Shown: positions 26,917-36,776, counted from the stretch's first letter. The stretch is DNA of 64,000 bases from Pedobacter sp. ASV28 (GCF_016428855.1 NZ_JAELTN010000016.1:23763-87762), one strand, 5' to 3'. A program made the numbers and translations. The notes: generated from the sequence alone by a model not told the origin.

Positions 26917-28251
26917 TTAGGGAATATGCTGTTCTATAACCGTTCCGCCGATAGCTAAAGAATGCTGAGCAGCGGTTAGACTTTTGCCTATCCTAAATCC
27001 ATTATTACTGGCTATACTGGTTCCACCCCAAGCATACAATCTAAAAATGACAGGTTTTTCTGCCGTGATATTTTTAAAATCATCTAGGTGAGAAAGGTCT
27101 ATTTGCGGTTGTTGTATACCATTGTTTTCAGAAAATCCAGTGGTCCAAGTGTAGGGTTCTTTGATATCCTTGAAACTAATTCCCCCGTCTAAACTATAGG
27201 TCCATATATAAGTTTTTGCAGCATTGGTCTGTATCCTAAAAATGGCATCTAAAGCAGCTAAACTTATTTTAGCTTTCCCTTTGGGTTTTAAAGAAAACTG
27301 ATAGTAAGCATTGGCAGCAATTGCCGCAGCCTTATCTACATTAATAGGAAAAGTACTGGCAAAAGATCCTCCAGCGGCGGCGGCTGTAATTCCGGCACCC
27401 CGACTTAAAACCGATGGTTCCATATTTACATTCACAATATTAGAGGTACTGCTCACTTCGTTTCCTAACGCTCCAAGCAAATTCCAAGCTAGAATAATCA
27501 GCTTTTCTTTAATATCGTTACTGTTTCTGGGCCATAGTGAAATCTCTGGTGCTGTTGCCGATGCCACTTGATAAGGAAGTGCAATAGCAGTTACCGAAGC
27601 CGTTGATGGAAGTTGCCTGTTTGCAAAGTTTGCACCTACTTCTGTATGAAAACTGATCTGCGCCGAGCCATCGTTAAAAATCTTATCTCCGCTAAAAGTT
27701 TCTCCCATAACAGGTGTGGGATTAAAATCTCCCGAGTAAATATTCACCAAGGTGCTTTCATAGTCGCCAGGATTCGCTTTCAATTGACTGAGCGTAACAT
27801 TCTGAGCGTTAATTGTATGTTGTTGAGCGATCAATTTCACACTAGATGCCGTTACACCTACAATTTCTAAACGGCCATTTTCGTTTTTCAACGTAGCTCC
27901 ATTAACCGTAACCACAATAGAATCGCCTAACTGATATGAATTTGCTGCTGCACCCATGTCAATACTAATTCCTCTAGTTTTTTTTCTATTGGTATTTTGC
28001 ATTATTAACACCCCATTAGGAACATTGCCCGCAGCCGCATCAGCAATGACAAGGCCACTAATTTGAGTTGCACCAGAAAGATTGTTACTATTTAAAGAAA
28101 CACTTGTGCCTTTATAAAGTAATCGTAAATCTTCTATCGAAATAATAGGGCTTAATGTACCTTCAGCCCAATCTGTATTTTTATCGCAAGCGGCAAATAG
28201 TAGCAGTACACCTGCTGTAATTTGTATTAAAATCTTCTTCATTTTCATCAA
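26917..28251 (-). CDS. DUF5689 lipoprotein with C-terminal beta module
   Basis: The lipobox FAAC gives an envelope anchor near Cys21. Residues about 30-250 match DUF5689 (ISIEDLRLLYKG, GATQISGLVIADAA, GVLIMQNTNR, an OB-like unit). These lipoproteins typically follow SusD genes and are likely surface-exposed glycan-binding accessory proteins. Residues about 255-440 are one copy of the module shared with the next three genes. It starts 25 bases after the SusD stop. Confidence 0.78.
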   Translation of the reverse strand: MMKMKKILIQITAGVLLLFAACDKNTDWAEGTLSPIISIEDLRLLYKGTSVSLNSNNLSGATQISGLVIADAAAGNVPNGVLIMQNTNRKKTRGISIDMGAAANSYQLGDSIVVTVNGATLKNENGRLEIVGVTASSVKLIAQQHTINAQNVTLSQLKANPGDYESTLVNIYSGDFNPTPVMGETFSGDKIFNDGSAQISFHTEVGANFANRQLPSTASVTAIALPYQVASATAPEISLWPRNSNDIKEKLIILAWNLLGALGNEVSSTSNIVNVNMEPSVLSRGAGITAAAAGGSFASTFPINVDKAAAIAANAYYQFSLKPKGKAKISLAALDAIFRIQTNAAKTYIWTYSLDGGISFKDIKEPYTWTTGFSENNGIQQPQIDLSHLDDFKNITAEKPVIFRLYAWGGTSIASNNGFRIGKSLTAAQHSLAIGGTVIEQHIP

Positions 28252-28276
28252 TTATTTATTTGTATTGATTAACTGA

Positions 28277-29746
28277 TTAGGGACGTTGCCACCAAACTTT
28301 GGTATTGATATCGTCTGTACCTTGTCTGGCAACCGCATCGTTATAATTGGTACGATTGGTTGATTGCAAATAGGTAGGATAATTTATTCTAGCTGGCATT
28401 TCTCCATTATTTTGTAATCCAGCACCCTTTGGCAAGTCCGGGTAGCCCGTACGGCGATATTCAAACCACTGCTGCATGTCTGTAAAGAAGAGTGTATAGT
28501 ATTTTTGAAGCTGAATTTTTTCGATCTTGCTACTTACACTTTCAGCATCATCCCATTTTACATGAACGCCCGTTAAATAATTAGCAGGAACGCTATATCC
28601 CCAAAGGGTAATGCTATTGGTGATGCCATTTTCATAATGTGTCTTGGCATTGCCTGTAGACCATCCCCTCACAGCAACCTCAGCCAAAGCCAGTTGTACC
28701 TCGGCATAGTTTAAGATATTTCCTAACAAGGGATCTGTTTTAAGAGCCAAAGGCATAGCCGACCTAGACACTGGTGCCATCCCGACAGGATATCCGCTAG
28801 GAATACCTGCATATTCTCCTTGGGAAAGTGTGGCCCATTTCGCGATACGCGGATCTCCCCAATTTTTAAGGTTATTGACAAAGAAATCTGTCAATTTAAG
28901 CAGGTTCCATTCCGAATCTCTATCGGTTTGAAACGGTGATTGATAAGGAAGTGCGCCTGTCCATTTTAGAATTGCAGATTCAGCATTGCTGGAAATAAGT
29001 GGGTAATTTGAAGTATTGGTTTGCGTGATTTGCCTGATTTTATCGGTGGCAGATGACCCAGCTTTGTCGGCTACCCTTAGCAATAGTCGCAGGTATAATG
29101 AATTACCGAACTTTCGCCAATTAGCCGCTACTCCAGCATAAATAGGGTCTGATGACGCTAGCTCTCCCGTTAAATTAGTATTTGTTTTTAACAGCTCATT
29201 TGCCTCTTCCAATTTTTTGAAGATATCTAAATAAATATCTTCTTGTTTATCAAATTTGGGGGTTAACACGCCGTCTTTACCTTTGTTGGCCTCAAAATAC
29301 GGTACATCTCCATAAGTATCAGTTAATAAAGAAGCTACCCAAGATTGGCCAATTAGCGATATGGCCATGTAAGTTTTACTGGTATTATTTCCGTCGATGA
29401 GGAATAAATCGGAAGCACTAGTATAAATATTTTTGAAATTAGTAAGCTGTAAGAACCAATTGTTCCAGTTGTAGTCTGCTTCCGATTTTCTTATATCATA
29501 TCTAAATATTCTGCCCTCTACATCACCCATCAAAATATGTACCTGCATCAACTCATTATTGATGCGTTTGGAAGAACGGTCCATATTTTTACTCACAACA
29601 TCGGTAATGGCAGGTGCAAGTAAAGCCTGGGGCAGCGCAAATTCACTAGAGTTCGGATTTTTGCTTAACTCTTTGAAACCATCTGTACATGAGGCTATCA
29701 TTAGCAAGATCAAAAAAGTTCCGAGTATTTTTTTTATCGTTTTCAT
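28277..29746 (-). CDS. SusD/RagB-like nutrient-binding lipoprotein
   Basis: The 489-residue lipoprotein has lipobox IASC (Cys about 20) and the SusD-like_2 pattern: NPNSSEFALPQALLAPAITD, LTDTYGDVPYFEA, NWRKFGNSLYLRLLLRVADKAG and AEVQLALAEVAVRGW with tetratricopeptide-like helices. SusD caps the SusC channel and captures the substrate outside the cell. It follows the SusC gene by 19 bases. The substrate cannot be told from the sequence; the neighbouring sialidase-like and GDPD genes suggest decorated glycans or glycerophospho-compounds. Confidence 0.92.
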   Translation of the reverse strand: MKTIKKILGTFLILLMIASCTDGFKELSKNPNSSEFALPQALLAPAITDVVSKNMDRSSKRINNELMQVHILMGDVEGRIFRYDIRKSEADYNWNNWFLQLTNFKNIYTSASDLFLIDGNNTSKTYMAISLIGQSWVASLLTDTYGDVPYFEANKGKDGVLTPKFDKQEDIYLDIFKKLEEANELLKTNTNLTGELASSDPIYAGVAANWRKFGNSLYLRLLLRVADKAGSSATDKIRQITQTNTSNYPLISSNAESAILKWTGALPYQSPFQTDRDSEWNLLKLTDFFVNNLKNWGDPRIAKWATLSQGEYAGIPSGYPVGMAPVSRSAMPLALKTDPLLGNILNYAEVQLALAEVAVRGWSTGNAKTHYENGITNSITLWGYSVPANYLTGVHVKWDDAESVSSKIEKIQLQKYYTLFFTDMQQWFEYRRTGYPDLPKGAGLQNNGEMPARINYPTYLQSTNRTNYNDAVARQGTDDINTKVWWQRP

Positions 29747-29765
29747 TGTCTTTCTCTTAAATAAA

Positions 29766-32700
29766 TTAGAACCCTACAGTTAAGTTTACGCCAAATGTTC
29801 TTGTAGATGGAAACTGTGCAATCTCAAAGCCTTTATCAATAGAGCCATTGTTTAGTGTCCCAAACTCAGGATCGAAAATTGGCCATGCCGTAATCATAAA
29901 AAGATCTCTTCCGTACAAGCCAATTGTAGCCCTTTGTAAGCCTAAACTTTTGTTCAGTTTTTGCGTGAAAGTATAATCTAACCGCATTTCCCTTAACTTG
30001 ATAAAGTTGGTACTGAACATACTACCTTCTAAATTCTCTCTACCGTAATGACGGGTATAGTAAGTCCATATATCTTTAGCAATCACATCATTTGGTCGAT
30101 AGCTGCCATCTCCATTTTCGATTACACCATTGCCGATAATGCCATTATAACGTCCTGGCAATGTATTTTTCAGCTTACCGTGTTCTGCCAACAAGGCATG
30201 AGTTAAGGAATAGGCGCTTCCACCGTATTGTCCATCTATTAGAATATTTAACCTGAATTGTTTGTATCTGAATTCATTGCCAATGCTTGCTTTCCACTTG
30301 GCATTACTGTTACCAAGAAAGATTGGCTCGGTGGTAAGCACAGGATAACCATCCTGATAAATGACTTGCCCATCTGGAGATCGTTTGTAGCCTGGGCCAT
30401 AAATAGCACTGATGTTTCCTCCTATTCTTGCTTCAATAGAGCCTCTACCAGATAGCGTATTTTGTAGCTGTAGTGCAAAAAGACTATCAGTTAATCGTTC
30501 TACTTTATTTTCATTTGCAGCAAACGTGGCGAATACTTTCCAATTTAAACCACGCTTATGCTGTAACAAAGCCCCATTAGCCTGAACCTCAATTCCCCGA
30601 TTACTTACCAAACCACCATTAACTACGATATTACTGTAACCAGATCCTCTATCAAGTGTTGCCGTTAAGATCTGGTCTTTGGTATTTCCTTTATATACAG
30701 CTACATCTAAACCTAACCTGTTCTTAAACAAACGAACATCGGCTCCAAGTTCATAACTAGTAGTATACTGTGGCTTAAGACCTCCATTTGGTAAAGTAAC
30801 AGGATTTAACAAACCTCCAGGGTAATTACTTGCCATTAAATAAGCATAGGTATTTTGATAGGTATTTGTTCCGCCGCTGCCTACACCAGCGTATGAAGCT
30901 CTCAGTTTAGCAAAAGAAAAATAGGACGGCAGCTTAAACATATCAGAAACTACTGCACTCAAATTAACCGATGGATAAAAAAACGAAACATTATCTGTGG
31001 AATTTGGCGTGGCCAATACGCTATTCCAATCGTTGCGGGCGGTAACATCTAAGAACAAATAACTATTGTAACTAACCGTGGCCAAGCCATAGAAACTATT
31101 GATCTTATACTCGCTCTGATAGGGAAGTGCAATTAGCGCATCTCTACTATTAGCCAATGTAAAAACTTGCGGATACTGCAATGAATTTGCTCTCAGCTCA
31201 TCTTTATTATATCTATTCTGTAGTCTGCTTCCACCTCCTGATATAGAGATATTGACTTTTTCATTTAACTTTTTATCGTATTTCAGTAAGAAATCACTAT
31301 TCATTTCTTGTGCAAAAACACTCATTTTACGAAACATGCCATACGTAAATTTTTGAGTATCCATAGGGCGTTGTTCCGAACGGTTTTCATAAGAAAGATC
31401 CATAGAAGTACGTACCATTAAACTTAGGTCTTTTGTAAATTGGTAAGCTGCCTGAATGTTTCCTGTTACCGTATTACGATTCAGTTTATTGAGCATTTCG
31501 TTTACAATGAGATAAGGGTTGTCTGGAGAGGTACTAAATGGATAACTTTGGTCTAAGCCTTCCAATCCGGGCATCCAATATTCTTTTAGCCAGTCTAGAT
31601 TACCATTGGGCACCTGCATAATGTTCCAATACATAATGGTTTGGTTGTTGTAACCCGTAGCAGGCAGGTTATCACTCTTCTTATTAGTGTAATTGATTTT
31701 TGCAGCAATCAGTAATTTATCGGTTATTTTTTGGCTAGCTGACAGTGCTACGGTATTACGATCGTAACCCGTATTTGGAATAATCCAATCGTTACCCACA
31801 TTAGTTAGCGAAAAACGAACCGATGTTCTTGCAGTACCACCGTCAAGTGTTACACTGTTAGTAAAGGTTTTACCCACTTCGAAAAAATCTTTTCTATTAT
31901 TAGGATAAGAAATCCAAGGCGTACGTTCGGTTGCACCTTTATGAGTAACTGGATCGTATTGGAAAAATGCCTGTCCATCGAATTTCGGTCCCCATGCCAC
32001 ACTAGAGCTCCTAGTACTTGCGCCATCAGCAGTTGTTCCCCACGAAAAATGTTTTGCTCCCTCTGTACCCGAACCATATTCGTACTGATAATCTGGCCAA
32101 CGTGAAATTGCTTCTAATGCTGCGTTAGAATTAAGTGTAACTCCAATGCCTTTTATTCTGGGCTTGCCCGATTTTGTGGTGATGATAATTGCACCGTTTG
32201 CACCGCGTTGACCATATAATGCAGCTGCACCTGGGCCTTTAAGCACGCTAATCGTTTCTATATCATCTGGATTGATATCACTTAACCCATTTCCAAAATC
32301 TACAGGAGAATCTTCTCCTAAATAGGCTGCATTTCCCGTTCCCGTTGTTCTTCCACTACTATTGTTGATCACCACACCGTCTACTACAATTAGTGCGTCA
32401 TTATCTCCAGTTAAGTTATTTTCTCCCCTTAATACAATTTTATTGGTACCGGTTGGACCAGCCCCAGAGCGTACCAAGTTTAAACCGGCAACTTTGCCAG
32501 ACAAGGCATCTGTCCAATTATTAGATAACGATTCTGTTAACTGTTCTCCCTTTATTTGAGTCACCGCATAACCTAGAGCCTTTTCTTCTCGCTTTATACC
32601 TAATGCAGTAACCACCACTTCTGTTAATTCTTCCTTTTGTTCTTTTAAAACTACGTTGATGGTTGTTTTTGTACCTACCACTACTTCCTGGCTGATAAAA

Positions 32701-33233
32701 CCAAGAAAAGAAAATGATAGAACGGTTTTTACATTAGGAACTTTAATGGTATACGCACCATCATTTCCAGACATTACTCCGCCAGCAGCTCCTTTTATTT
32801 TGATACTTACTCCCTCAATACCTTGACCATTTTCATCAGTCACTATTCCTTTTATAGGTATATCTTGAAGGGCTTTCGATTTTATAGTTACCGTCTTTCC
32901 GTTAATGACATAACTTAAGGGCTGGTTAGCCAGTAACTTGTCCATGGCCTGTGCAATAGTTGCACTTTTTACAGAGAAAGTAATGGGGCTAGATTTTTTT
33001 AGGAGCACTGAACTATATAAGAAATCATATCCGCTCTGTTCCTGAAGTTTGATAAGGACATCTTCTAGTGTTGCCTCTTTTACAGTGAGGTGAATATTTT
33101 GCGCATAAGTACTTGCGCTAACTTGTAAAATAGCAGCGAATATAAAAACACCTATTAATTTCATGATGCGGACAAGTTTCGAATGAACACGACTGTGTAT
33201 GCTGCAATTAAATGCAGTATTTTTTTTATACAT
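29766..33233 (-). CDS. SusC/RagA TonB-dependent transporter with N-terminal STN domain
   Basis: The protein has 1155 residues. After a long signal peptide (LQVSASTYAQN near residue 45) come an STN domain (about 50-115), which contacts the FecR anti-sigma, a carboxypeptidase-like domain (about 125-200), a plug (about 210-360) with GLNLVRSGAG and NDALIVVDGVVINNS, and a 22-strand beta-barrel ending with FGVNLTVGF. Energy comes from TonB. The STN domain together with the FecR and ECF sigma genes next door indicates signal transduction by substrate binding. An alternative start 23 codons downstream would still give a signal peptide. Confidence 0.94.
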   Translation of the reverse strand: MYKKNTAFNCSIHSRVHSKLVRIMKLIGVFIFAAILQVSASTYAQNIHLTVKEATLEDVLIKLQEQSGYDFLYSSVLLKKSSPITFSVKSATIAQAMDKLLANQPLSYVINGKTVTIKSKALQDIPIKGIVTDENGQGIEGVSIKIKGAAGGVMSGNDGAYTIKVPNVKTVLSFSFLGFISQEVVVGTKTTINVVLKEQKEELTEVVVTALGIKREEKALGYAVTQIKGEQLTESLSNNWTDALSGKVAGLNLVRSGAGPTGTNKIVLRGENNLTGDNDALIVVDGVVINNSSGRTTGTGNAAYLGEDSPVDFGNGLSDINPDDIETISVLKGPGAAALYGQRGANGAIIITTKSGKPRIKGIGVTLNSNAALEAISRWPDYQYEYGSGTEGAKHFSWGTTADGASTRSSSVAWGPKFDGQAFFQYDPVTHKGATERTPWISYPNNRKDFFEVGKTFTNSVTLDGGTARTSVRFSLTNVGNDWIIPNTGYDRNTVALSASQKITDKLLIAAKINYTNKKSDNLPATGYNNQTIMYWNIMQVPNGNLDWLKEYWMPGLEGLDQSYPFSTSPDNPYLIVNEMLNKLNRNTVTGNIQAAYQFTKDLSLMVRTSMDLSYENRSEQRPMDTQKFTYGMFRKMSVFAQEMNSDFLLKYDKKLNEKVNISISGGGSRLQNRYNKDELRANSLQYPQVFTLANSRDALIALPYQSEYKINSFYGLATVSYNSYLFLDVTARNDWNSVLATPNSTDNVSFFYPSVNLSAVVSDMFKLPSYFSFAKLRASYAGVGSGGTNTYQNTYAYLMASNYPGGLLNPVTLPNGGLKPQYTTSYELGADVRLFKNRLGLDVAVYKGNTKDQILTATLDRGSGYSNIVVNGGLVSNRGIEVQANGALLQHKRGLNWKVFATFAANENKVERLTDSLFALQLQNTLSGRGSIEARIGGNISAIYGPGYKRSPDGQVIYQDGYPVLTTEPIFLGNSNAKWKASIGNEFRYKQFRLNILIDGQYGGSAYSLTHALLAEHGKLKNTLPGRYNGIIGNGVIENGDGSYRPNDVIAKDIWTYYTRHYGRENLEGSMFSTNFIKLREMRLDYTFTQKLNKSLGLQRATIGLYGRDLFMITAWPIFDPEFGTLNNGSIDKGFEIAQFPSTRTFGVNLTVGF

Positions 33234-33295
33234 TTGAATTGTTAGGTTTAATTTCCGATTGATTGCATGATTAATTCGATTGACCCTGACTTATG

Positions 33296-33328
33296 CCCGG
33301 ATACGGTGCGAACGTCTCCGGGTTTTTT
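33296..33328. terminator. Strong hairpin between fecR-like and susC-like genes
   Basis: CCCGGA-t-ACG pairs with CGT-c-TCCGGG (33296-33305 with 33313-33322) around a 7-base loop, with T6 directly after it on the plus strand. It reads as an intrinsic terminator for plus-strand transcription, opposite to both flanking genes, while on the minus strand the same hairpin would sit in the leader of the SusC mRNA. It could insulate or regulate SusCD. Confidence 0.6.
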
Positions 33329-33351
33329 ATTTCAGGCAATCATTATGAGGC

Positions 33352-34509
33352 TTAGTCCATAACAATTACCCTCCTTTCTTCCATGGAAATACCTTCTACT
33401 ATTTTAAATTTCACAAGTCCCGTTAACTCTAAACCGTTGAGCAGTTCTTCCAATTTTTTGGACTTAGAATAAATTCCACCAAATAATTTATCGGTAACAT
33501 TTCCTTCATAAAATACCTGAACATTGTACCATCTTGAGATCTGTTTCATTACCTCCACAATGCTGTTTTCTTTAAAAAGGAAATAACCATTTTTCCAGGC
33601 CAGTGCTTGTTGCGTATTTACCTCTTTCAAGCTGATATCTGCTGAACCATTAGAGACAATAGCCTGATAACCTGGTTTCAATATTTTTTTATTTCCCCAA
33701 TGAGATAATCGGACAGAACCTTCTAAGAGTGTAGTTTTTACCTCTTCATCATTTGCATAAGCCGAAATATTAAAATGAGTACCTAAAACTTCTACCTCTG
33801 TATTTGTTGTTTTCACTTTAAAAGGCATTTTTTCGTTCTTGGCAACTTCAAAATAAGCTTCTCCTGTTAGTTCTACTTTTCGTTCTGAACCACTAAAACT
33901 AGCTGGGTAACTCAAAGAAGATGCTGCATTTAGCCATACTCTCGTGCCATCGGCAAGGGTAATTTTATAGGTAGCACCTCGGGGGATAGCGATTTTATTT
34001 AATAGATTGGAATTCCCTAGCAATTGTTTTGAGGTATTATAGGATAGCTCTCCTCCCTTAATCTTTCTGATTTCCGTACCACTTTCTTCAGTTAACAAAC
34101 CATTTCCAGTTTCATCTAACGGAATAATAGAACCATCAGATAAAGTAAGTACCGCAGTAGAAGAATCTATCCTTGCAAATGACACTGAATCGTCAGTGAT
34201 TACTGGCTCATTTTTAACGGTTAATTGAGATTTTTGATCATCGATGAACAGAAACATTCCAATGGTCAGCAGAATTACCGCTGCGGCAGCATATTTATAC
34301 CACGATTTGTAAATAGCAAATCTCTTAGGCTGGATACGCTGTTGTATTTGGCTTTTTATTGCTGCCTTTAACAAATCGTCTCCTACCTCATCTTTAGATT
34401 CTAGTAGTTGAAAATCATCCTGATAATCGAAGAGTTGCTTTACCTCTTCGGCATTACATTTCCCTTCAAGATACTTCTGGTATAACTTAATATAATCTTC
34501 TGAAGTCAT
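33352..34509 (-). CDS. FecR-family anti-sigma factor
   Basis: The 385-residue protein has a cytoplasmic N-terminus (about 1-70), one transmembrane helix (YAAAAVILLTIGMFLFI, about 72-88), a FecR domain (about 165-270: PRGATYKITLADGTRVWLNA, FEVAKNEKMPFKVKT, GTHFNISAY), and a DUF4974 C-terminal domain that contacts the STN domain of SusC. It is the membrane relay holding back the ECF sigma factor. The sigma gene is divergent, starting 204 bases away. Confidence 0.94.
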   Translation of the reverse strand: MTSEDYIKLYQKYLEGKCNAEEVKQLFDYQDDFQLLESKDEVGDDLLKAAIKSQIQQRIQPKRFAIYKSWYKYAAAAVILLTIGMFLFIDDQKSQLTVKNEPVITDDSVSFARIDSSTAVLTLSDGSIIPLDETGNGLLTEESGTEIRKIKGGELSYNTSKQLLGNSNLLNKIAIPRGATYKITLADGTRVWLNAASSLSYPASFSGSERKVELTGEAYFEVAKNEKMPFKVKTTNTEVEVLGTHFNISAYANDEEVKTTLLEGSVRLSHWGNKKILKPGYQAIVSNGSADISLKEVNTQQALAWKNGYFLFKENSIVEVMKQISRWYNVQVFYEGNVTDKLFGGIYSKSKKLEELLNGLELTGLVKFKIVEGISMEERRVIVMD

Positions 34510-34628
34510 TTATACTTGGTCTTTATGATAAAGAGAGATCTGCTAAGGCTTAACACACATAGCAAAATCATTTTTTTTTAAAAACAGCAACTTCACTTTG
34601 ACTTCACATCTATTTAACACCTTGCGCA

Positions 34629-34636
34629 TACATTTG
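34629..34636 (+). promoter_or_regulatory. Exact -7 box upstream of the ECF sigma gene
   Basis: TACATTTG matches TAnnTTTG and lies 77 bases before the sigma ATG. No TTG lies at the preferred distance; the nearest is 28 bases upstream. Confidence 0.35.
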
Positions 34637-34713
34637 CGGAGCAAGCACAATATTTGATTATATGCAACAAATAACTATTTTTATCACAACAACCTAATAT
34701 AACTGTCCTGAGA

Positions 34714-35310
34714 ATGCCTGAACACCAACAAAGTGATGAGATTTTGTGGGTAGCTATTCAAAATAGCGACTATAAGGCATTTTATATCCTATTTAACCGT
34801 TACTGGAAGAAAATTTATCAAACTGTCTTTCATTATGTTAATGACAAAGAGGTTGCTGAAAGAGTAGTACAAGATGTATTTGTTGTACTGTGGGAGAGAC
34901 GTCAGCATTTAAACATAGTAAAATTTGCCAGCTATATCCATGTAACTGCCAGATACCATGTTTTTAACGAATTAAAGGCTAAGAAAAAATCGAAAATTGA
35001 ATACGTTGAAGATTATCAATTGCTAGACGACGCTTCAACCAGCAATACGGGGGAACTGAAATTAAGATACCTCGATTTTGAAAATCAGGTAGAAAATTAT
35101 TTAGCACCCTTACCCAAAAGATGTAAAGAGATTTTTTGGTTAAGCAGAATTAAAAATCTTTCTAATGATGAAATTGCAGAGAAATTTGGGATATCTAAGC
35201 GCTCAGTGGAGAACCAAATCACCATTGCGCAAAAGTACATTAGAACATCTAAATTCGATATTACTTCTGCAACGTTTACCTTACTCTTGCTAACTTCTGC
35301 TATCTCATAA
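34714..35310 (+). CDS. ECF RNA polymerase sigma factor (Bacteroidota FecI-like)
   Basis: Region 2 is visible as FYILFNRYWKKIY and EVAERVVQDVFVVLWERR, and region 4 as CKEIFWLSRIKNLSNDEIAEKFGISKRSVENQI. The 198-residue length fits the sigma-70 Bacteroides expansion family. Such factors are freed by FecR when SusC binds its ligand and then drive the susCD operon. Here it is divergent from fecR, not co-directional as in most pairs, which allows separate control. Confidence 0.92.
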   Translation: MPEHQQSDEILWVAIQNSDYKAFYILFNRYWKKIYQTVFHYVNDKEVAERVVQDVFVVLWERRQHLNIVKFASYIHVTARYHVFNELKAKKKSKIEYVEDYQLLDDASTSNTGELKLRYLDFENQVENYLAPLPKRCKEIFWLSRIKNLSNDEIAEKFGISKRSVENQITIAQKYIRTSKFDITSATFTLLLLTSAIS

Positions 35311-35321
35311 AATGAGGAGAT

Positions 35322-36776
35322 CTAATCTCCCCATTTCCATTCACCTGCTATTTTTAACGGCTCTTTTAATTTTTGACTTTCTAAAAATACTTTCAAATCT
35401 GCATCTGAAAATCTGTTCACTGGAATTGTAGGCGTATTTGCCAAAGCATAAGTAAGCATGGCCGAATAACGTACGGTATTTTTCATCCCCTGTTCATCTA
35501 CCAAATGAAACCCATCGCCATCGGAGTGGTAGAACGGCCCAGCGTTATTTGGCAATTTACCACCTGCTCCCCCACCGGTTGGAATACCCTCTAACATAAA
35601 TGGCTGATGATCGCTGTGTAAGCCTGCTCCGGCATTAAAGAGGTTTTTAAACCCAGTGTCCAGCTTAACAATTTCTGTTCCCCAGCTTTTAAATAATGGT
35701 TCCATTTCTTTTCTAGTGGTAGAAAAACCTTTCGGATCATTGGTCATGTCATAATTTAGCATAAAACGCACCCTATCCAATGTTTTATCTTTTAAACCTT
35801 GCGCAACATAAGCCTTAGAACCTAACAAGCCTTGTTCTTCGCCCATAAATAGCACAAATTCTACTGTTCTTTTCGTTTTTAAATTCAACTTTTTAAAAGT
35901 CCTGGCCATATCAATAATAGAGAATGAACCGATTCCATTATCGATAGCTCCAGTGGCCAGGTCCCAGCTGTCCAGGTGTCCCCCTACCACAATTTTTTCA
36001 TTGGGCCAATCTGTTCCTTTTAAAGTAGCAATTACGTTTTTGGCCCTGATCATGCCCGAAAAATTGGTCATTTCTACATGGGCATATTGCGGACTGGCCT
36101 TCATTTTTTCTTTTAGGTTCATCCCATCCTCCAAACCTATACAAACTGCAGGTATTGGAATAAGCTTACCCGTAACCGATGCGGTACCGGTAAGTAAAAC
36201 ACCACCTTCAACCTTGTTAACGATCACCACGCCAATGGCTCCATACTTAGTGGCTATAGCTGTTTTTTCTGAGCGATGTAAGGAGGGTGTACCTTTTGGC
36301 GAACCTGGCAATACACCTAGATAAATCAGGGCAATTTTACCTTTAACCTTGTCCTTCAGTGGCTGATAATCTGCTTCCAATCCATTACCAACATCTATAA
36401 GTTCGGCAGTAACATTGGCTTTGACCGGAGAATGGGCCAGAGTAACTGCCTTGACAGCAGCAAGTTTCCCTTTATCAGCACCAATTTTTACCGATAGGGT
36501 TTTTCTATCCCAGCTTTCTACTTCAAATGGCTGGTACTTCACCTCAAAACCATAAGATTTGAGCAGGTTATAAGCAAATTCTTCGGCTTTTGCTCCATTG
36601 GCAGACCCTGTTAAACGATGCCCAATTATTTCGGTAGCCTCCTTTAGGTTTTGGTAGGCTTGGGAATGGGACTGGACTTCAGTGTTGATCTGATTAAAAA
36701 CAGTCGAAAAATTATCTTGCGATTTCGCCTTGAGAAAAAGACCTACAAGACCGGCAAAAAGGATGAGTTTCTTCAT
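35322..36776 (-). CDS. Exported M28-family metallopeptidase with PA domain
   Basis: After a signal peptide (FLKAKSQ, about residue 19) is a peptidase M28 fold: GGHLDSWDLATGAIDNGIG, LFMGEEQGLLGS, LNYDMTNDPKG and GLHSDHQPF supply the di-zinc ligands and the catalytic Glu. The region around residues 130-245 is a PA (protease-associated) insertion (KGKIALIYLG, AIGVVIVNKVEGG). Related enzymes are secreted aminopeptidases or carboxypeptidase Q-like. Length is 484. It is not tied by spacing to the SusCD locus and converges on the sigma gene. Confidence 0.85.
   Translation of the reverse strand: MKKLILFAGLVGLFLKAKSQDNFSTVFNQINTEVQSHSQAYQNLKEATEIIGHRLTGSANGAKAEEFAYNLLKSYGFEVKYQPFEVESWDRKTLSVKIGADKGKLAAVKAVTLAHSPVKANVTAELIDVGNGLEADYQPLKDKVKGKIALIYLGVLPGSPKGTPSLHRSEKTAIATKYGAIGVVIVNKVEGGVLLTGTASVTGKLIPIPAVCIGLEDGMNLKEKMKASPQYAHVEMTNFSGMIRAKNVIATLKGTDWPNEKIVVGGHLDSWDLATGAIDNGIGSFSIIDMARTFKKLNLKTKRTVEFVLFMGEEQGLLGSKAYVAQGLKDKTLDRVRFMLNYDMTNDPKGFSTTRKEMEPLFKSWGTEIVKLDTGFKNLFNAGAGLHSDHQPFMLEGIPTGGGAGGKLPNNAGPFYHSDGDGFHLVDEQGMKNTVRYSAMLTYALANTPTIPVNRFSDADLKVFLESQKLKEPLKIAGEWKWGD

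Noticed and set aside
35316..35330. GGAGAT-CTA-ATCTCC hairpin as a terminator of the sigma gene
   Set aside because: The stem is only six pairs, lacks a T-run and overlaps the end of the M28 coding region.
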